The translations under genes were made by a program, and so were the position numbers. DNA of 38,205 bases. Origin: Verrucomicrobiota bacterium. Its GTDB lineage: Bacteria > Verrucomicrobiota > Kiritimatiellia > Kiritimatiellales > Pontiellaceae. The DNA is taken from positions 1 to 38,205 of the forward strand of contig JAJRRI010000081.1 of NCBI GenBank assembly GCA_024279685.1, given 5' to 3'. Position 1 is the first letter of the stretch, and the number at the start of each line of letters is the position of its first letter. This document shows, one piece after another, positions 1 through 8,584 of this stretch. The notes under the pieces are model-generated. The model was given only the letters and a program-made list of their open reading frames with translations, made no database searches and had not been told where the DNA came from.

Positions 1-1379
1 CGCTTCGATGATTACGAACAAAACAATCGTAGACGATGCTTCCAGCTTCGTTTCGCACACCTACGAATACGATTCCCTCGACCGGCTGATGGGAGAGTCT
101 TCCTTCACGAATGGAAATTTCGTGTCCGAGGTTCGATATTCCTACGACTTAGCTGGTAACCGACTGACGAAAACCATTGATGATCTTGGCCTTGCCTACA
201 CCCTCGGCACCGGCAACCGCCTCGTCTCCGCTCAGGCCGCATCCATTATCGACCTCACCGGTACCTCCACCGAACCCATCGGCACCGACGATCGCTGGGG
301 CGAGCTCTGGGTTAGTAATTTGACTGCTGGGATCGGCTACATCCCGCAAACCTCCGAGCTCAATTTTTGGGTTGAGGATCTTGCCCTCATTCTTGGCACC
401 AACCAACTCGTTGCCGCCCTGCGCGACCAGGCAGGCAATACGGACTACACCACCAATACCGTTTACCTCTCCGCCGCTAGCACGAATATGCAATACGCAT
501 ATAACACGGCTGGATGCATGACCAACTTCAATGGCATAGCCTTGGAATGGGACGAACGTTATCGGCTGAAATCAGTGCAATCTGCGCAATCGGTGGAGGT
601 CTCTTACGAATATGATGTTCTGGGTCGCCGCGTTTCACGTACTGAAGGAAGCGCAATCAACTACTTTATCTACAACGGTAACCAAGTCGCCGCCGATCTC
701 GACGGCTCCGGCACGCTCCTGCGCACCTATGTCTGGGGCATGGGCATCGACAACTTGCTCTCCTTCACCGACCACACAACATCGAACACATATTATGCAA
801 TCAAGGACCATCAAAATACTGTCCTCGCCTTGGTAGATGCCACCGGCACCATCGTCGAATCCTATACTTACGATGCGTATGGAAACACCCGCGCCTTCGA
901 TACCAACGGCATGGATCCTCACCGCTTCCGCCCTCGGCAATCGCTACACCTTCCAAGGTCGTGAGATCGACTGGACCACCGGCCTCACCTATTTTCGCGC
1001 TCGTTGGTACGATCCTGAAACTGGTCGCTGGCTCTCTAAAGATCCGATTGGCATTGCAGGTGGCCTGAATCAGTATGTCGCCTTCGGGAACAACCCTGTA
1101 AACTTTGTTGATCCTCTGGGCTTGGATGCAAAAGATACTTGGGCAGAAGGAGCGGCGATGGCTGGTTTAGCTGGAGGACTTGGTGGCTTGGCAATTTCGT
1201 ACCCTGTGGCGGCTGTCGGAGCAGGAATTGGGGAATTGATCATTGCCCCTATTGACTTTTTTATGGAGGAAGACTTTCCATCACCGTGGGAACAAATGAA
1301 CCAAGCTTATCTTGAAGCGTTGAAAGCCCTGCTAGAAAGCATGAAAGTTAAGAAAGGTAGTAGCGATGACGATTGTTGA
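1..1379 (+). pseudogene. RHS/YD-repeat protein, 5' end outside window, interrupted by an apparent 1-nt insertion near 911-914
   Basis: ORF 8..964 has YD repeats (YEYDVLGRRVSRTEG, YTYDAYGNTRAFD). The RHS core continues in another frame in ORF 837..1379 (GNRYTFQGREIDWTTGLTYFRARWYDPETGRWLSKDPIGIAGGLNQYVAFGNNPVNFVDPLGLD). Confidence 0.88.
29..52 (+). repeat. 24-bp direct repeat copy 1 within RHS coding sequence
   Basis: GTAGACGATGCTTCCAGCTTCGTT, identical at 2165-2188; encodes VDDASSFV. Confidence 0.85.
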
Positions 1380-1408
1380 AATGAAATTAACTCTAGTGAG
1401 ATAACAAT

Positions 1409-1738
1409 ATGGAAGTGTTTGGAGCATTAATATTTTGGGGATTTATCTGGGTTACCTTAACATGGAGATGTTTTTCGGTGACATCCATTTGTAAGGAAGT
1501 CGCTGAAGGAAAAACGACAAAAGATGCCCTGCTCTTTCAGATTTTACAAGGAGGGATATTCCTCTTTGCGGCCAGTAGTATTCTCTGGTCTGGAAGAAAT
1601 ATAACCAGAATTATTGTGTCAGGCTCACTATTTATTACTGGCATTTGGTACTTTTACTCATGCGTAAAAACCGTGATTGAATTGAAGAAAATCCGGAGCA
1701 CAGAGGGTGGAAACGGATCTAAATCACCCAAACCCTGA
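1409..1738 (+). CDS. Small multi-pass membrane protein, hypothetical; possible immunity partner of the preceding RHS tail
   Basis: 109-aa ORF with about three hydrophobic segments immediately downstream of an RHS C-terminus. Confidence 0.55.
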   Translation: MEVFGALIFWGFIWVTLTWRCFSVTSICKEVAEGKTTKDALLFQILQGGIFLFAASSILWSGRNITRIIVSGSLFITGIWYFYSCVKTVIELKKIRSTEGGNGSKSPKP

Positions 1739-2066
1739 TCCCAGCCCACCACCTCTACCAAGCACGCTAAATTATCTAGCTTTGGCCCTTGTCGTGCAAC
1801 GGATAGGAGGAGCACTTGCTGCAGGTGATGGGCCTTTGCCATTTCTTGATATTTTAGGTGCAGGATTGGCTATTGATGGCATTGCCGATATTACGTTGAA
1901 TTATGGGCAACTTCTTGGCGCGTTAACGGGCACAGATATGTCGGATGTTCCCATAGATTTCACTGACATGGCTGTTGATGGAATTACGGGTAATGATGAG
2001 GTTGGTGATGTTGCTGGAAAAGGTGTTCGTCCTATTATTTCATCATTTTCTAGTTTGAGCCTGTGA
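1707..2066 (+). pseudogene. Possible displaced RHS pre-toxin/tail fragment
   Basis: Gly/Ala-rich hydrophobic stretch GDGPLPFLDILGAGLAIDGIADI resembles RHS/polymorphic-toxin pre-toxin linkers. The ORF starts inside the previous ORF and has no RHS core. Confidence 0.35.
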
Positions 2067-2089
2067 AGGCTTTCTTTTAGAAAGTAGAA

Positions 2090-2108
2090 AGTTCCAGCCG
2101 TTGGAACT
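2090..2108. repeat. Perfect 7-bp-arm palindrome between RHS units
   Basis: AGTTCCA-GCCGT-TGGAACT. Confidence 0.55.
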
Positions 2109-2128
2109 GTTCTTTGACAATTTAATCC

Positions 2129-3742
2129 GTGCTAGCCGCTTGCTTCGCCGCGGAGGAAACAGAAGTAGACGATGCTTCCAGCTTCGTTAGGCGCACCGAA
2201 TTTGATTGGGATTCCGCCGGAAACCGCACGGCCATGCGCAAGTATACGGATGGCTTGCTGGCCTCAACCACCGTCTACGACCCGGCATCGTCCCTTAACC
2301 AGATGACGGGTTGGTGGTTTGGCAATACCAACGCCGTTTATCTCTATGATGCCAACGGCAACCGCACCAACAAAACGGTGACGATCACGGACTACACCGA
2401 ACAGACGGAAACCACGGCATATGGATACGACGAAGACAACCGCCTGACTTCCGTTTTCGACATCAACAACGCCGGGAAAACGAACGGATATACCTTCGCC
2501 TACGACTACCGCCCCCGCCGCTACTATCGCGCAACGCCCGCCGAAACCAACCTCTGCGTTTTCAGCGACGGCCTGGCCGTTCAGGAATACGACGCAGCCG
2601 GCACGATTTCGCCGCTCTCCGGAATCTTCATCCTTACCGAGCCGTTGGTGCCCGGCAACCTTTCCGTCGAAAACATCCGCACCGCCGGATACGGCGGCGG
2701 AGTCGGCGGCATGGTCTACTCCATCAAAAATGGCCAGCTAAAGGCCAGCCACTCCAATCATCGCGGCGACGTCGTCGCCAAAACCGACCACCTCGGTAAC
2801 CTCTCATGGTTCGCGAGATACAACGCCTACGGCACCCGCTTCCACGAATTCGGCGCAACCCATGATCGCCAGCGGGGAAACACGAAGGATGAGGAAGAAC
2901 CGCTGGGGTTCATCAACGATGGTATGAGGCCGCGCGACCTTGAGCACGGGTGCTACTTTACTCGTGATCCAGCGGGCTACATCGATACGCCGAATCTATA
3001 TCTCTATGTAAGAAATAACCCCGTAAACCTATTTGACCCAACAGGGTTGGAACCCAAAATGGGAACACCGTTGCTGATCGCGTGGGAGTTCATTCTCAGC
3101 ATTTCCGCTCGGATCGATGATGCCATCCAAGACTGCACTGGCGGATACGGCATGGATGCTTTGGAGATGGATCTGATTGTCAATGGCGTTCCCTACGACG
3201 AAATGGTCGGGGCGGTGGGCGTTGGCCTTGTTAGAGCCAGCAAGATCATCACCAAAACAGATAAGGTGCTTGATTCCGTGGACCTGGTTTCCGACACCTC
3301 GCGGGGATTGAAAACTGCCGCATCAAAAGGCGATGAAGCTGCCGGGGTAACTACTAAGTTGAATAAGGCAGAGACTCCTTCAAGTGTAGCAACAAAAGCG
3401 ACTCAACCTAGTCCCCAGCAACGTGGGCGCATAAACGAAGCAAAAGTTTTGGATGGTATCGGAGAGACTAAAAACACGCAGAAATTTAAAACCTCTCAAG
3501 GAAATACAATTCCTGACTTTGTGAATGACTCCCAGATAGGAGAAATCAAGGATACAAAAAGGGTTTCAAATACAGCACAGCTACGGGCGCAAAAAGAGGC
3601 AGCTCAGGCTAGTGGACGAGAACATGTAACAATTCCTGGGGATAACACGACCGTATCCAGACCTGCGACCGAAGGAACAACGGTTGTTCGTCGCGACGAC
3701 ATTGGGCCAGCTCCCGTCGAAGATACCACAACCACTGATTAG
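2129..3742 (+). CDS. RHS repeat-associated core protein (N-terminally truncated) with C-terminal Tox-REase-7-like nuclease toxin domain
   Basis: YD repeats and RHS core (DLEHGCYFTRDPAGYIDTPNLYLYVRNNPVNLFDPTGLE), followed by GRINEAKVLDGIGETKNTQKFKTSQGNTIPDFVNDSQIGEIKDTKRVSNTAQLRAQKEAAQASGREHVTI with PD...(D/E)xK-type layout (IPD...EIKD...Q). Confidence 0.85.
   Translation: MLAACFAAEETEVDDASSFVRRTEFDWDSAGNRTAMRKYTDGLLASTTVYDPASSLNQMTGWWFGNTNAVYLYDANGNRTNKTVTITDYTEQTETTAYGYDEDNRLTSVFDINNAGKTNGYTFAYDYRPRRYYRATPAETNLCVFSDGLAVQEYDAAGTISPLSGIFILTEPLVPGNLSVENIRTAGYGGGVGGMVYSIKNGQLKASHSNHRGDVVAKTDHLGNLSWFARYNAYGTRFHEFGATHDRQRGNTKDEEEPLGFINDGMRPRDLEHGCYFTRDPAGYIDTPNLYLYVRNNPVNLFDPTGLEPKMGTPLLIAWEFILSISARIDDAIQDCTGGYGMDALEMDLIVNGVPYDEMVGAVGVGLVRASKIITKTDKVLDSVDLVSDTSRGLKTAASKGDEAAGVTTKLNKAETPSSVATKATQPSPQQRGRINEAKVLDGIGETKNTQKFKTSQGNTIPDFVNDSQIGEIKDTKRVSNTAQLRAQKEAAQASGREHVTIPGDNTTVSRPATEGTTVVRRDDIGPAPVEDTTTTD
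2165..2188 (+). repeat. 24-bp direct repeat copy 2 within RHS coding sequence
   Basis: Identical to 29-52. Confidence 0.85.
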
Positions 3743-3757
3743 AGGAGATACAAACCA

Positions 3758-4213
3758 ATGACAGCCAAAGAAAATGTTGAGAAGTTGATGGATGAGTTGA
3801 TCCCATTTGCTAGGAAGATGATTGCTATCGAAGGCGAGTTTTATCCGTATGGTGGATTTATCAATGCCACAGGAGAGATTGTGCATGTAGGAGTTGAAAA
3901 AGATGATGAATATCCCTCTAGTGCGGAAATGGAGAATGACCTACAAGCTACATTTTATCGCATGGCCAAGTCAGAAGAATGCATAGCAACGGCAATTGTT
4001 GCGAATGTGCGTGTAATTCCCCCTGGAGAAAAAAAAGCATATGATGCAATAAGAGCCTCTCTGAATCACAGCAACGGTTATTCTGCGTTGATTTTCTTAC
4101 CATATGTAGTTTCTGAGAGTGGGGTGGAGTATTTTCAGCTATTTGCTCATAAAGGAGAGAATATAACTTTCAAGTCGGCAGCCATTGATACGACAGAGGA
4201 GGTCGCAGAATGA
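3758..4213 (+). CDS. Candidate immunity protein for the upstream RHS nuclease toxin
   Basis: 151-aa soluble acidic protein starting 15 nt after the toxin stop codon on the same strand (FARKMIAIEGEFYPYGGFINATGEIVHVGVEKDDEYPSS...). The role is positional inference. Confidence 0.6.
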   Translation: MTAKENVEKLMDELIPFARKMIAIEGEFYPYGGFINATGEIVHVGVEKDDEYPSSAEMENDLQATFYRMAKSEECIATAIVANVRVIPPGEKKAYDAIRASLNHSNGYSALIFLPYVVSESGVEYFQLFAHKGENITFKSAAIDTTEEVAE

Positions 4214-4344
4214 AACCTCAAATCTTAGCAGAGTTCAGTGTTTATATATCATACAGTCAAATATCAGCTTTTGACGGGAATAATGAACCCCCGCGCCAAC
4301 CAAAAGCGTTGACTGTGCCAATCTGGAAAAAAGTCAGCCCGTGA
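4210..4344 (+). CDS. 44-aa ORF overlapping the immunity stop codon (ATGA), possibly a truncated downstream gene
   Basis: Hand translation MKPQILAEFSVYISYSQISAFDGNNEPPRQPKALTVPIWKKVSP*; 4-nt ATGA overlap suggests translational coupling. Confidence 0.3.
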   Translation: MKPQILAEFSVYISYSQISAFDGNNEPPRQPKALTVPIWKKVSP

Positions 4345-4381
4345 ATGTAGCATTTTATGAGAGCGCGGTTTAAAATTCGGT

Positions 4382-4648
4382 TTGTATGTGTCGCGCTTGA
4401 TGATTGGGTTCATTGGTGCCTTTCCGACGTTCGGACAGGGCATCCAAACAATGGAAGATGGATCGGTTATCTTTCCCGTGTTTGGAAATAATCTGGTTCA
4501 ACTCGATTCGCTTGGGCGGCTGGAGGGTGTGCTCAATTCGCGCGGCGGGTTGACGACTTTTTCGTATGACGACGCCGGAAAACCTCTCTCAACGCACCGC
4601 CGCCGATCTCAAAATCATCGACTATGGCTACACCGAACTCAAACTTGA
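4382..4648 (+). pseudogene. RHS/YD-repeat remnant
   Basis: Contains MEDGSVIFPVFGNNLVQLDSLGRLEGVLNSRGGLTTFSYDDAGKPLS, a short YD-type segment with no complete core. Confidence 0.55.
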
Positions 4649-4705
4649 AGAGCAGGTAGCCACTCTGCCGCATCCGGCTCCCGGTCGGGGTCTTCTGGTG
4701 CGGGG

Positions 4706-5440
4706 CTACCTCTTCGGCTTGCGGCGGAATCCGTTGCGGATGGCGAGGGTCGAGACGACCCAGAGAGCCTCGTAGACAATATTGCCGCTCATCTTCGAGG
4801 TACCTTCCTGGCGGTCTTCAAAGACGATGGGAATTTCACCGATGCGGAAACCTTTCATCCAGGCCTTGTGGGTCATCTCGATTTGAAAGCCGTAGCCGTT
4901 GGCTTTGACGATATCAAAGTTGTACGCCTCTAGGACCTCGCGCCGGAAGCATTTGAACCCGCCGGTGGGATCGGTGAAGGGCATGCCGGTGATGGCTTGA
5001 ACGTAAACCCCCGCTCCGCGACTGAGCATGAGACGGGAGAGCGGCCAGTTCATGATGCGGATGCCGCCGACATACCGCGACCCGAGAACGAGGGCGTGAC
5101 CCTTCCGAACCGCATCGCGGAAGTTAGGAATTTCGTTGGGGTCGTGAGAAAAGTCGCAATCCATTTCCATAATGAATGAATAGTCGCGTTCCAGCGCCCA
5201 TTTAAAACCCGCGAGGTAGGCGCGGCCGAGGCCGTCTTTGGAGGTGCGGTGCATCACATGAATGCGCTCTTCCTTTTCGGCCAGCGTATCAGCCAACGCC
5301 CCCGTGCCATCCGGCGAATTATCATCTACAAAAAGCATATCCGCGTGCGGTGAGGCATCCAACACGGCGGCAGCAATCTTGTTAATGTTCTCTTTTTCGT
5401 TATAGGTCGGGATGATGACCAAGGTATCGATATCGTTCAT
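4706..5440 (-). CDS. Polyprenol (dolichol)-phosphate mannosyltransferase-like GT2 glycosyltransferase
   Basis: MNDIDTLVIIPTYNEKENI...LFVDDNSPDGTGALAD...DGLGRAYLAGFKWAL...MDCDFSHDPNEIPNF, characteristic DPM1/Ppm1-like GT2 motifs. Confidence 0.92.
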   Translation of the reverse strand: MNDIDTLVIIPTYNEKENINKIAAAVLDASPHADMLFVDDNSPDGTGALADTLAEKEERIHVMHRTSKDGLGRAYLAGFKWALERDYSFIMEMDCDFSHDPNEIPNFRDAVRKGHALVLGSRYVGGIRIMNWPLSRLMLSRGAGVYVQAITGMPFTDPTGGFKCFRREVLEAYNFDIVKANGYGFQIEMTHKAWMKGFRIGEIPIVFEDRQEGTSKMSGNIVYEALWVVSTLAIRNGFRRKPKR

Positions 5441-5487
5441 ATTTTAAAACCTAGATAAAAGCGCGATTTACTGCAAGCGATAGTGGC

Positions 5488-8400
5488 TTAAATCACAACA
5501 ACCCGTGCGCCTTTGGCTGAAATAACCACTAATGTGGCCGTTTGAGTTTTTGATTTTGGGAGCATCTTTCGCGCAGCTTTCCTATATAAATTCAGCTGTT
5601 CACTATAGGCCTCGATCACAGCAGCATCGGTTGCCTCGGTAAATTTATAGTCGAAGATCGAAAAACCATCGTTGGTGCGGCATAGCAGATCGATTGTGCC
5701 ATCGATCAGGCGGTTATCATCATGCAAGACGAATGGCATTTCCGGATGAATTTCCAACATATCGCTCGTCACGGTTTGCATGAGCGCGCGTGCTTTCTCG
5801 ATCCGTATTTCAAGAGCTACGGCTGCGGACATTTCAACGCCAAATCCGTGGCACAGGCGTTCGAGCCACGCTCGGATATCGCCGCACCAACCGTTCAGTG
5901 CCACTTGTTCCAGTACGGCGTGGCCGAGCGATCCAATGGCGGATGTGGTTGCGCGTGAGGATGGAGATGTATGCATCTCACCTGTAAGTTCCTGCGCCAG
6001 TTTCGTGGCTGGCATACGCTGAAGTGTCGGGGGCGTGGGAGGGGCGGGGAGCGTTTCTAATGCGGCGGTAAGGCGGCCTGCGGTTGGAAGGATATGCGTT
6101 CCCGTTTGTGGCGATTTGGCCGCTTCGGCGAGGACGGAGTAGGGGATGGCCGGAATCTCTTTTCCGATGAGTGGTTCCATGTATTTAAGCCATCCCGCAG
6201 ACTTTTTTCCCGGCGAGGCGGACGTAATAACGAGATCGCGCGCACGGGTCATTGCCACGTAGAAAAGGTTTTTTAACTCATGGTCGCGTATACAACTCGC
6301 CCGCTTATTGGCCGCTTTAAAGCCCGGAGATTCGGCCTTGGTTTTATCCGGTGCGGTAATCCTGATTCCAAGAGTTGATCGCTCTTCTTCATCGATAAAA
6401 ACCTGTGTAAACTGAGTGTTGGCCTGGGCGTTGAAGCTGATGTCCGGCAAAACGACGACGCGCTGAGTGAGTCCCTTTGAGCCATGTACGGTCATGATGG
6501 TGACCGCATTTTGTGCGGGGTCGAGTAAGGCGGCCTCGGCAACCTGCGGCGGGTTTTTGATCTGTTTGGCCAACTTGCGGGCGACCGTGGCTGGTGTGGT
6601 TTGCGCGCCGCGTTCGTGTTCCCGCAACCAGTCCAGTACCTTGCGTAGGTTAGCGAGCCGTTGGGTGCCGCGTGGCAACCCGGCCTGCAGGGCATCAAAA
6701 CCCGTCTCGTCGATCAACATCCGCACCAACTCCGAGGCCAGCTTCAAGCGCAATCCTGTGCGGTAGCGCTCGACCACGTCGGTTTTCTTGGAATAGTTGT
6801 TCATTAAATTTTCGATGGAGAAACCCTCTTCGCTCCAGGCGAGTTCGGCAAGGGTTTCATCAGAGAGGCCGATCCACGGTGAGCGCAGGAATCCGATGAG
6901 CGAGTAGGCATCTGCCGGATTGGTGATCACATTAAGGAAGAGCGAGACATCGCGCGTCTCTTGCCGGGCAAAGAGGCCGCGCCCTTTTCCACCCAGGGTG
7001 TATGGGATTCCTGCGTGGCGCAGTGCCTGTTCCAGGGTGGATTGATGTGTTGTACGGCGGAGCAGGATGAGGACATCGGAGTAGCGATAGCGATTCGTTG
7101 TGTCCGTAGGCCGGAAGGTGCCTGAATAACGGAAATGAGGTTGCCATTCGCTGGATGCGTTAACGAGTAGGTGGATTCGATTGGCGACCGCTTCCATTTC
7201 TGCGGCGACCTTTTCTTGTTTTGGCTCGTCGGCGAGCGCCTCGTCTGGGGCGAGAAATTCGACACACGCTTTTTCTCCGACGGTTTCTATGTTGGATTGC
7301 AGATTTTCGTTTTCGGAATAGTCTTCTTTTCCGTAGACCGAAGCGAAGAGGGCGTTGACTACGTCGAGAATGGGCTCCTTGCTCCGATAGCTAGTTTTCA
7401 ACGTCTTCTTTTCTAGGATGTCGGCAGCAAGGTCAGGCATTACCCGTGGATCGGCGCCGCGCCAGGTATAGATGCTTTGCTTTTTGTCGCCGCAGATAAT
7501 TAAGTATGTTTCGTTGCGCCATAAGGCTCGAATAAGTTGGTACTGGACGCGAGAGGTGTCTTGCACTTCATCGACAATCACATAGTCAAATTCCGGCTGA
7601 GCGATTCCCGTTGTTAGTAGGTTGGCGGCCATCTGAAGTTGGTCGTCGAAGTCGACGGTATCCATGGCGTGCTTGCGTTGTTGGAATTGTTGGGCGACGG
7701 CTTGGACGTAACGGGCAAAGGCTTGGGCCGCAGGGAAACGTGCGCGGTAGGCAACCCCGTCTTCGACCGCTTCTTTGAGCGCCCAAAAATCATCCGAGAT
7801 TTCCTTGGCTCCGCCGCGACCAAATTTTTTAATGCCTAGTTCATTCAATCGGCTGACTAAAGCCTCGGCCTCGTCTGTTTCCTGTAGGCCTTGCTGGATA
7901 AGAGCGAGGGCGGCGCCCACGGCAGGTGTAATTTTTGGGAGGGCTTGAATACGCTGGACGATCAGCTCGAACTCAATTCGCGTTGCGATCGGGGCTGGCG
8001 GAGGGAGCATTTCTTCCGCTTGTTCGAGCGAGATCCCTAGACTGCTCGCTTGCGAAATCAGGTGGGGAACGGTTTCGGTGATGCTGCTGCCAAAGCCCCC
8101 GCCGCTTCCAATCAGGTGTGCGCCGGAGCAGAAGGTTTTAAAGTTGGCGTCGGTTTCTAACCGGGTCAGTAGTTCGTTGTGGGAAATTTGGTCGAGTAGA
8201 TCCTCGCGGTCGTCGCCCGTTAGCACGGAGAATCCGGGCGACAATCCGGCCTCCAGCGCATGCTCGCGTAGCAGGCGGGTGCAATAGGCATGGATGGTTC
8301 CAATGGGCGCGGAGGGTAGATGTGCCATCGCAGTAATCGCTTGTTCGGCGAGTTGTCCATCGTCGGCCGACTCGGCACGGTGGCGAGCCTGTAATAACTG

Positions 8401-8562
8401 GTTCGACACGCGCCGGCGTAGTTCGGCTGCCGCGTTATCGGTAAAGGTCATCAATAGAATTTTACGCGGGTCGATCCCTTTTTCGAGAACCAGTTCCTCA
8501 TAGAGATTGACCACTTGATAGGTCTTTCCCGTTCCGGCCGATGCGTTGTAGACAAGATTCAT
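5488..8562 (-). CDS. UvrD/REP-family helicase-nuclease (AddA/RecB-like)
   Basis: Walker A NASAGTGKTYQV, DEVQDTS, GDKKQSIYTWRGAD, VHGSKGLTQRVVVLPD, YVAMTRARD; C-terminal PD-(D/E)XK nuclease LIDGTIDLL...FSIFDYKF. Start set at MNLVYNASAGTGKT (8562) instead of the maximal ORF start at 8661. Confidence 0.92.
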   Translation of the reverse strand: MNLVYNASAGTGKTYQVVNLYEELVLEKGIDPRKILLMTFTDNAAAELRRRVSNQLLQARHRAESADDGQLAEQAITAMAHLPSAPIGTIHAYCTRLLREHALEAGLSPGFSVLTGDDREDLLDQISHNELLTRLETDANFKTFCSGAHLIGSGGGFGSSITETVPHLISQASSLGISLEQAEEMLPPPAPIATRIEFELIVQRIQALPKITPAVGAALALIQQGLQETDEAEALVSRLNELGIKKFGRGGAKEISDDFWALKEAVEDGVAYRARFPAAQAFARYVQAVAQQFQQRKHAMDTVDFDDQLQMAANLLTTGIAQPEFDYVIVDEVQDTSRVQYQLIRALWRNETYLIICGDKKQSIYTWRGADPRVMPDLAADILEKKTLKTSYRSKEPILDVVNALFASVYGKEDYSENENLQSNIETVGEKACVEFLAPDEALADEPKQEKVAAEMEAVANRIHLLVNASSEWQPHFRYSGTFRPTDTTNRYRYSDVLILLRRTTHQSTLEQALRHAGIPYTLGGKGRGLFARQETRDVSLFLNVITNPADAYSLIGFLRSPWIGLSDETLAELAWSEEGFSIENLMNNYSKKTDVVERYRTGLRLKLASELVRMLIDETGFDALQAGLPRGTQRLANLRKVLDWLREHERGAQTTPATVARKLAKQIKNPPQVAEAALLDPAQNAVTIMTVHGSKGLTQRVVVLPDISFNAQANTQFTQVFIDEEERSTLGIRITAPDKTKAESPGFKAANKRASCIRDHELKNLFYVAMTRARDLVITSASPGKKSAGWLKYMEPLIGKEIPAIPYSVLAEAAKSPQTGTHILPTAGRLTAALETLPAPPTPPTLQRMPATKLAQELTGEMHTSPSSRATTSAIGSLGHAVLEQVALNGWCGDIRAWLERLCHGFGVEMSAAVALEIRIEKARALMQTVTSDMLEIHPEMPFVLHDDNRLIDGTIDLLCRTNDGFSIFDYKFTEATDAAVIEAYSEQLNLYRKAARKMLPKSKTQTATLVVISAKGARVVVI

Positions 8563-8584
8563 AGTGAGCTTGTGGATAGGGAGG

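Noticed and set aside
1-4700. Insertion sequence or integrase to explain RHS rearrangement
   Set aside because: No transposase or integrase ORF or terminal inverted repeats were found; homologous exchange between RHS units suffices.
4566-4775. 69-aa ORF at the 3' end of the RHS remnant
   Set aside because: Runs into the 3' end of the opposite-strand GT2 gene with no recognisable domain; probably degenerate sequence.
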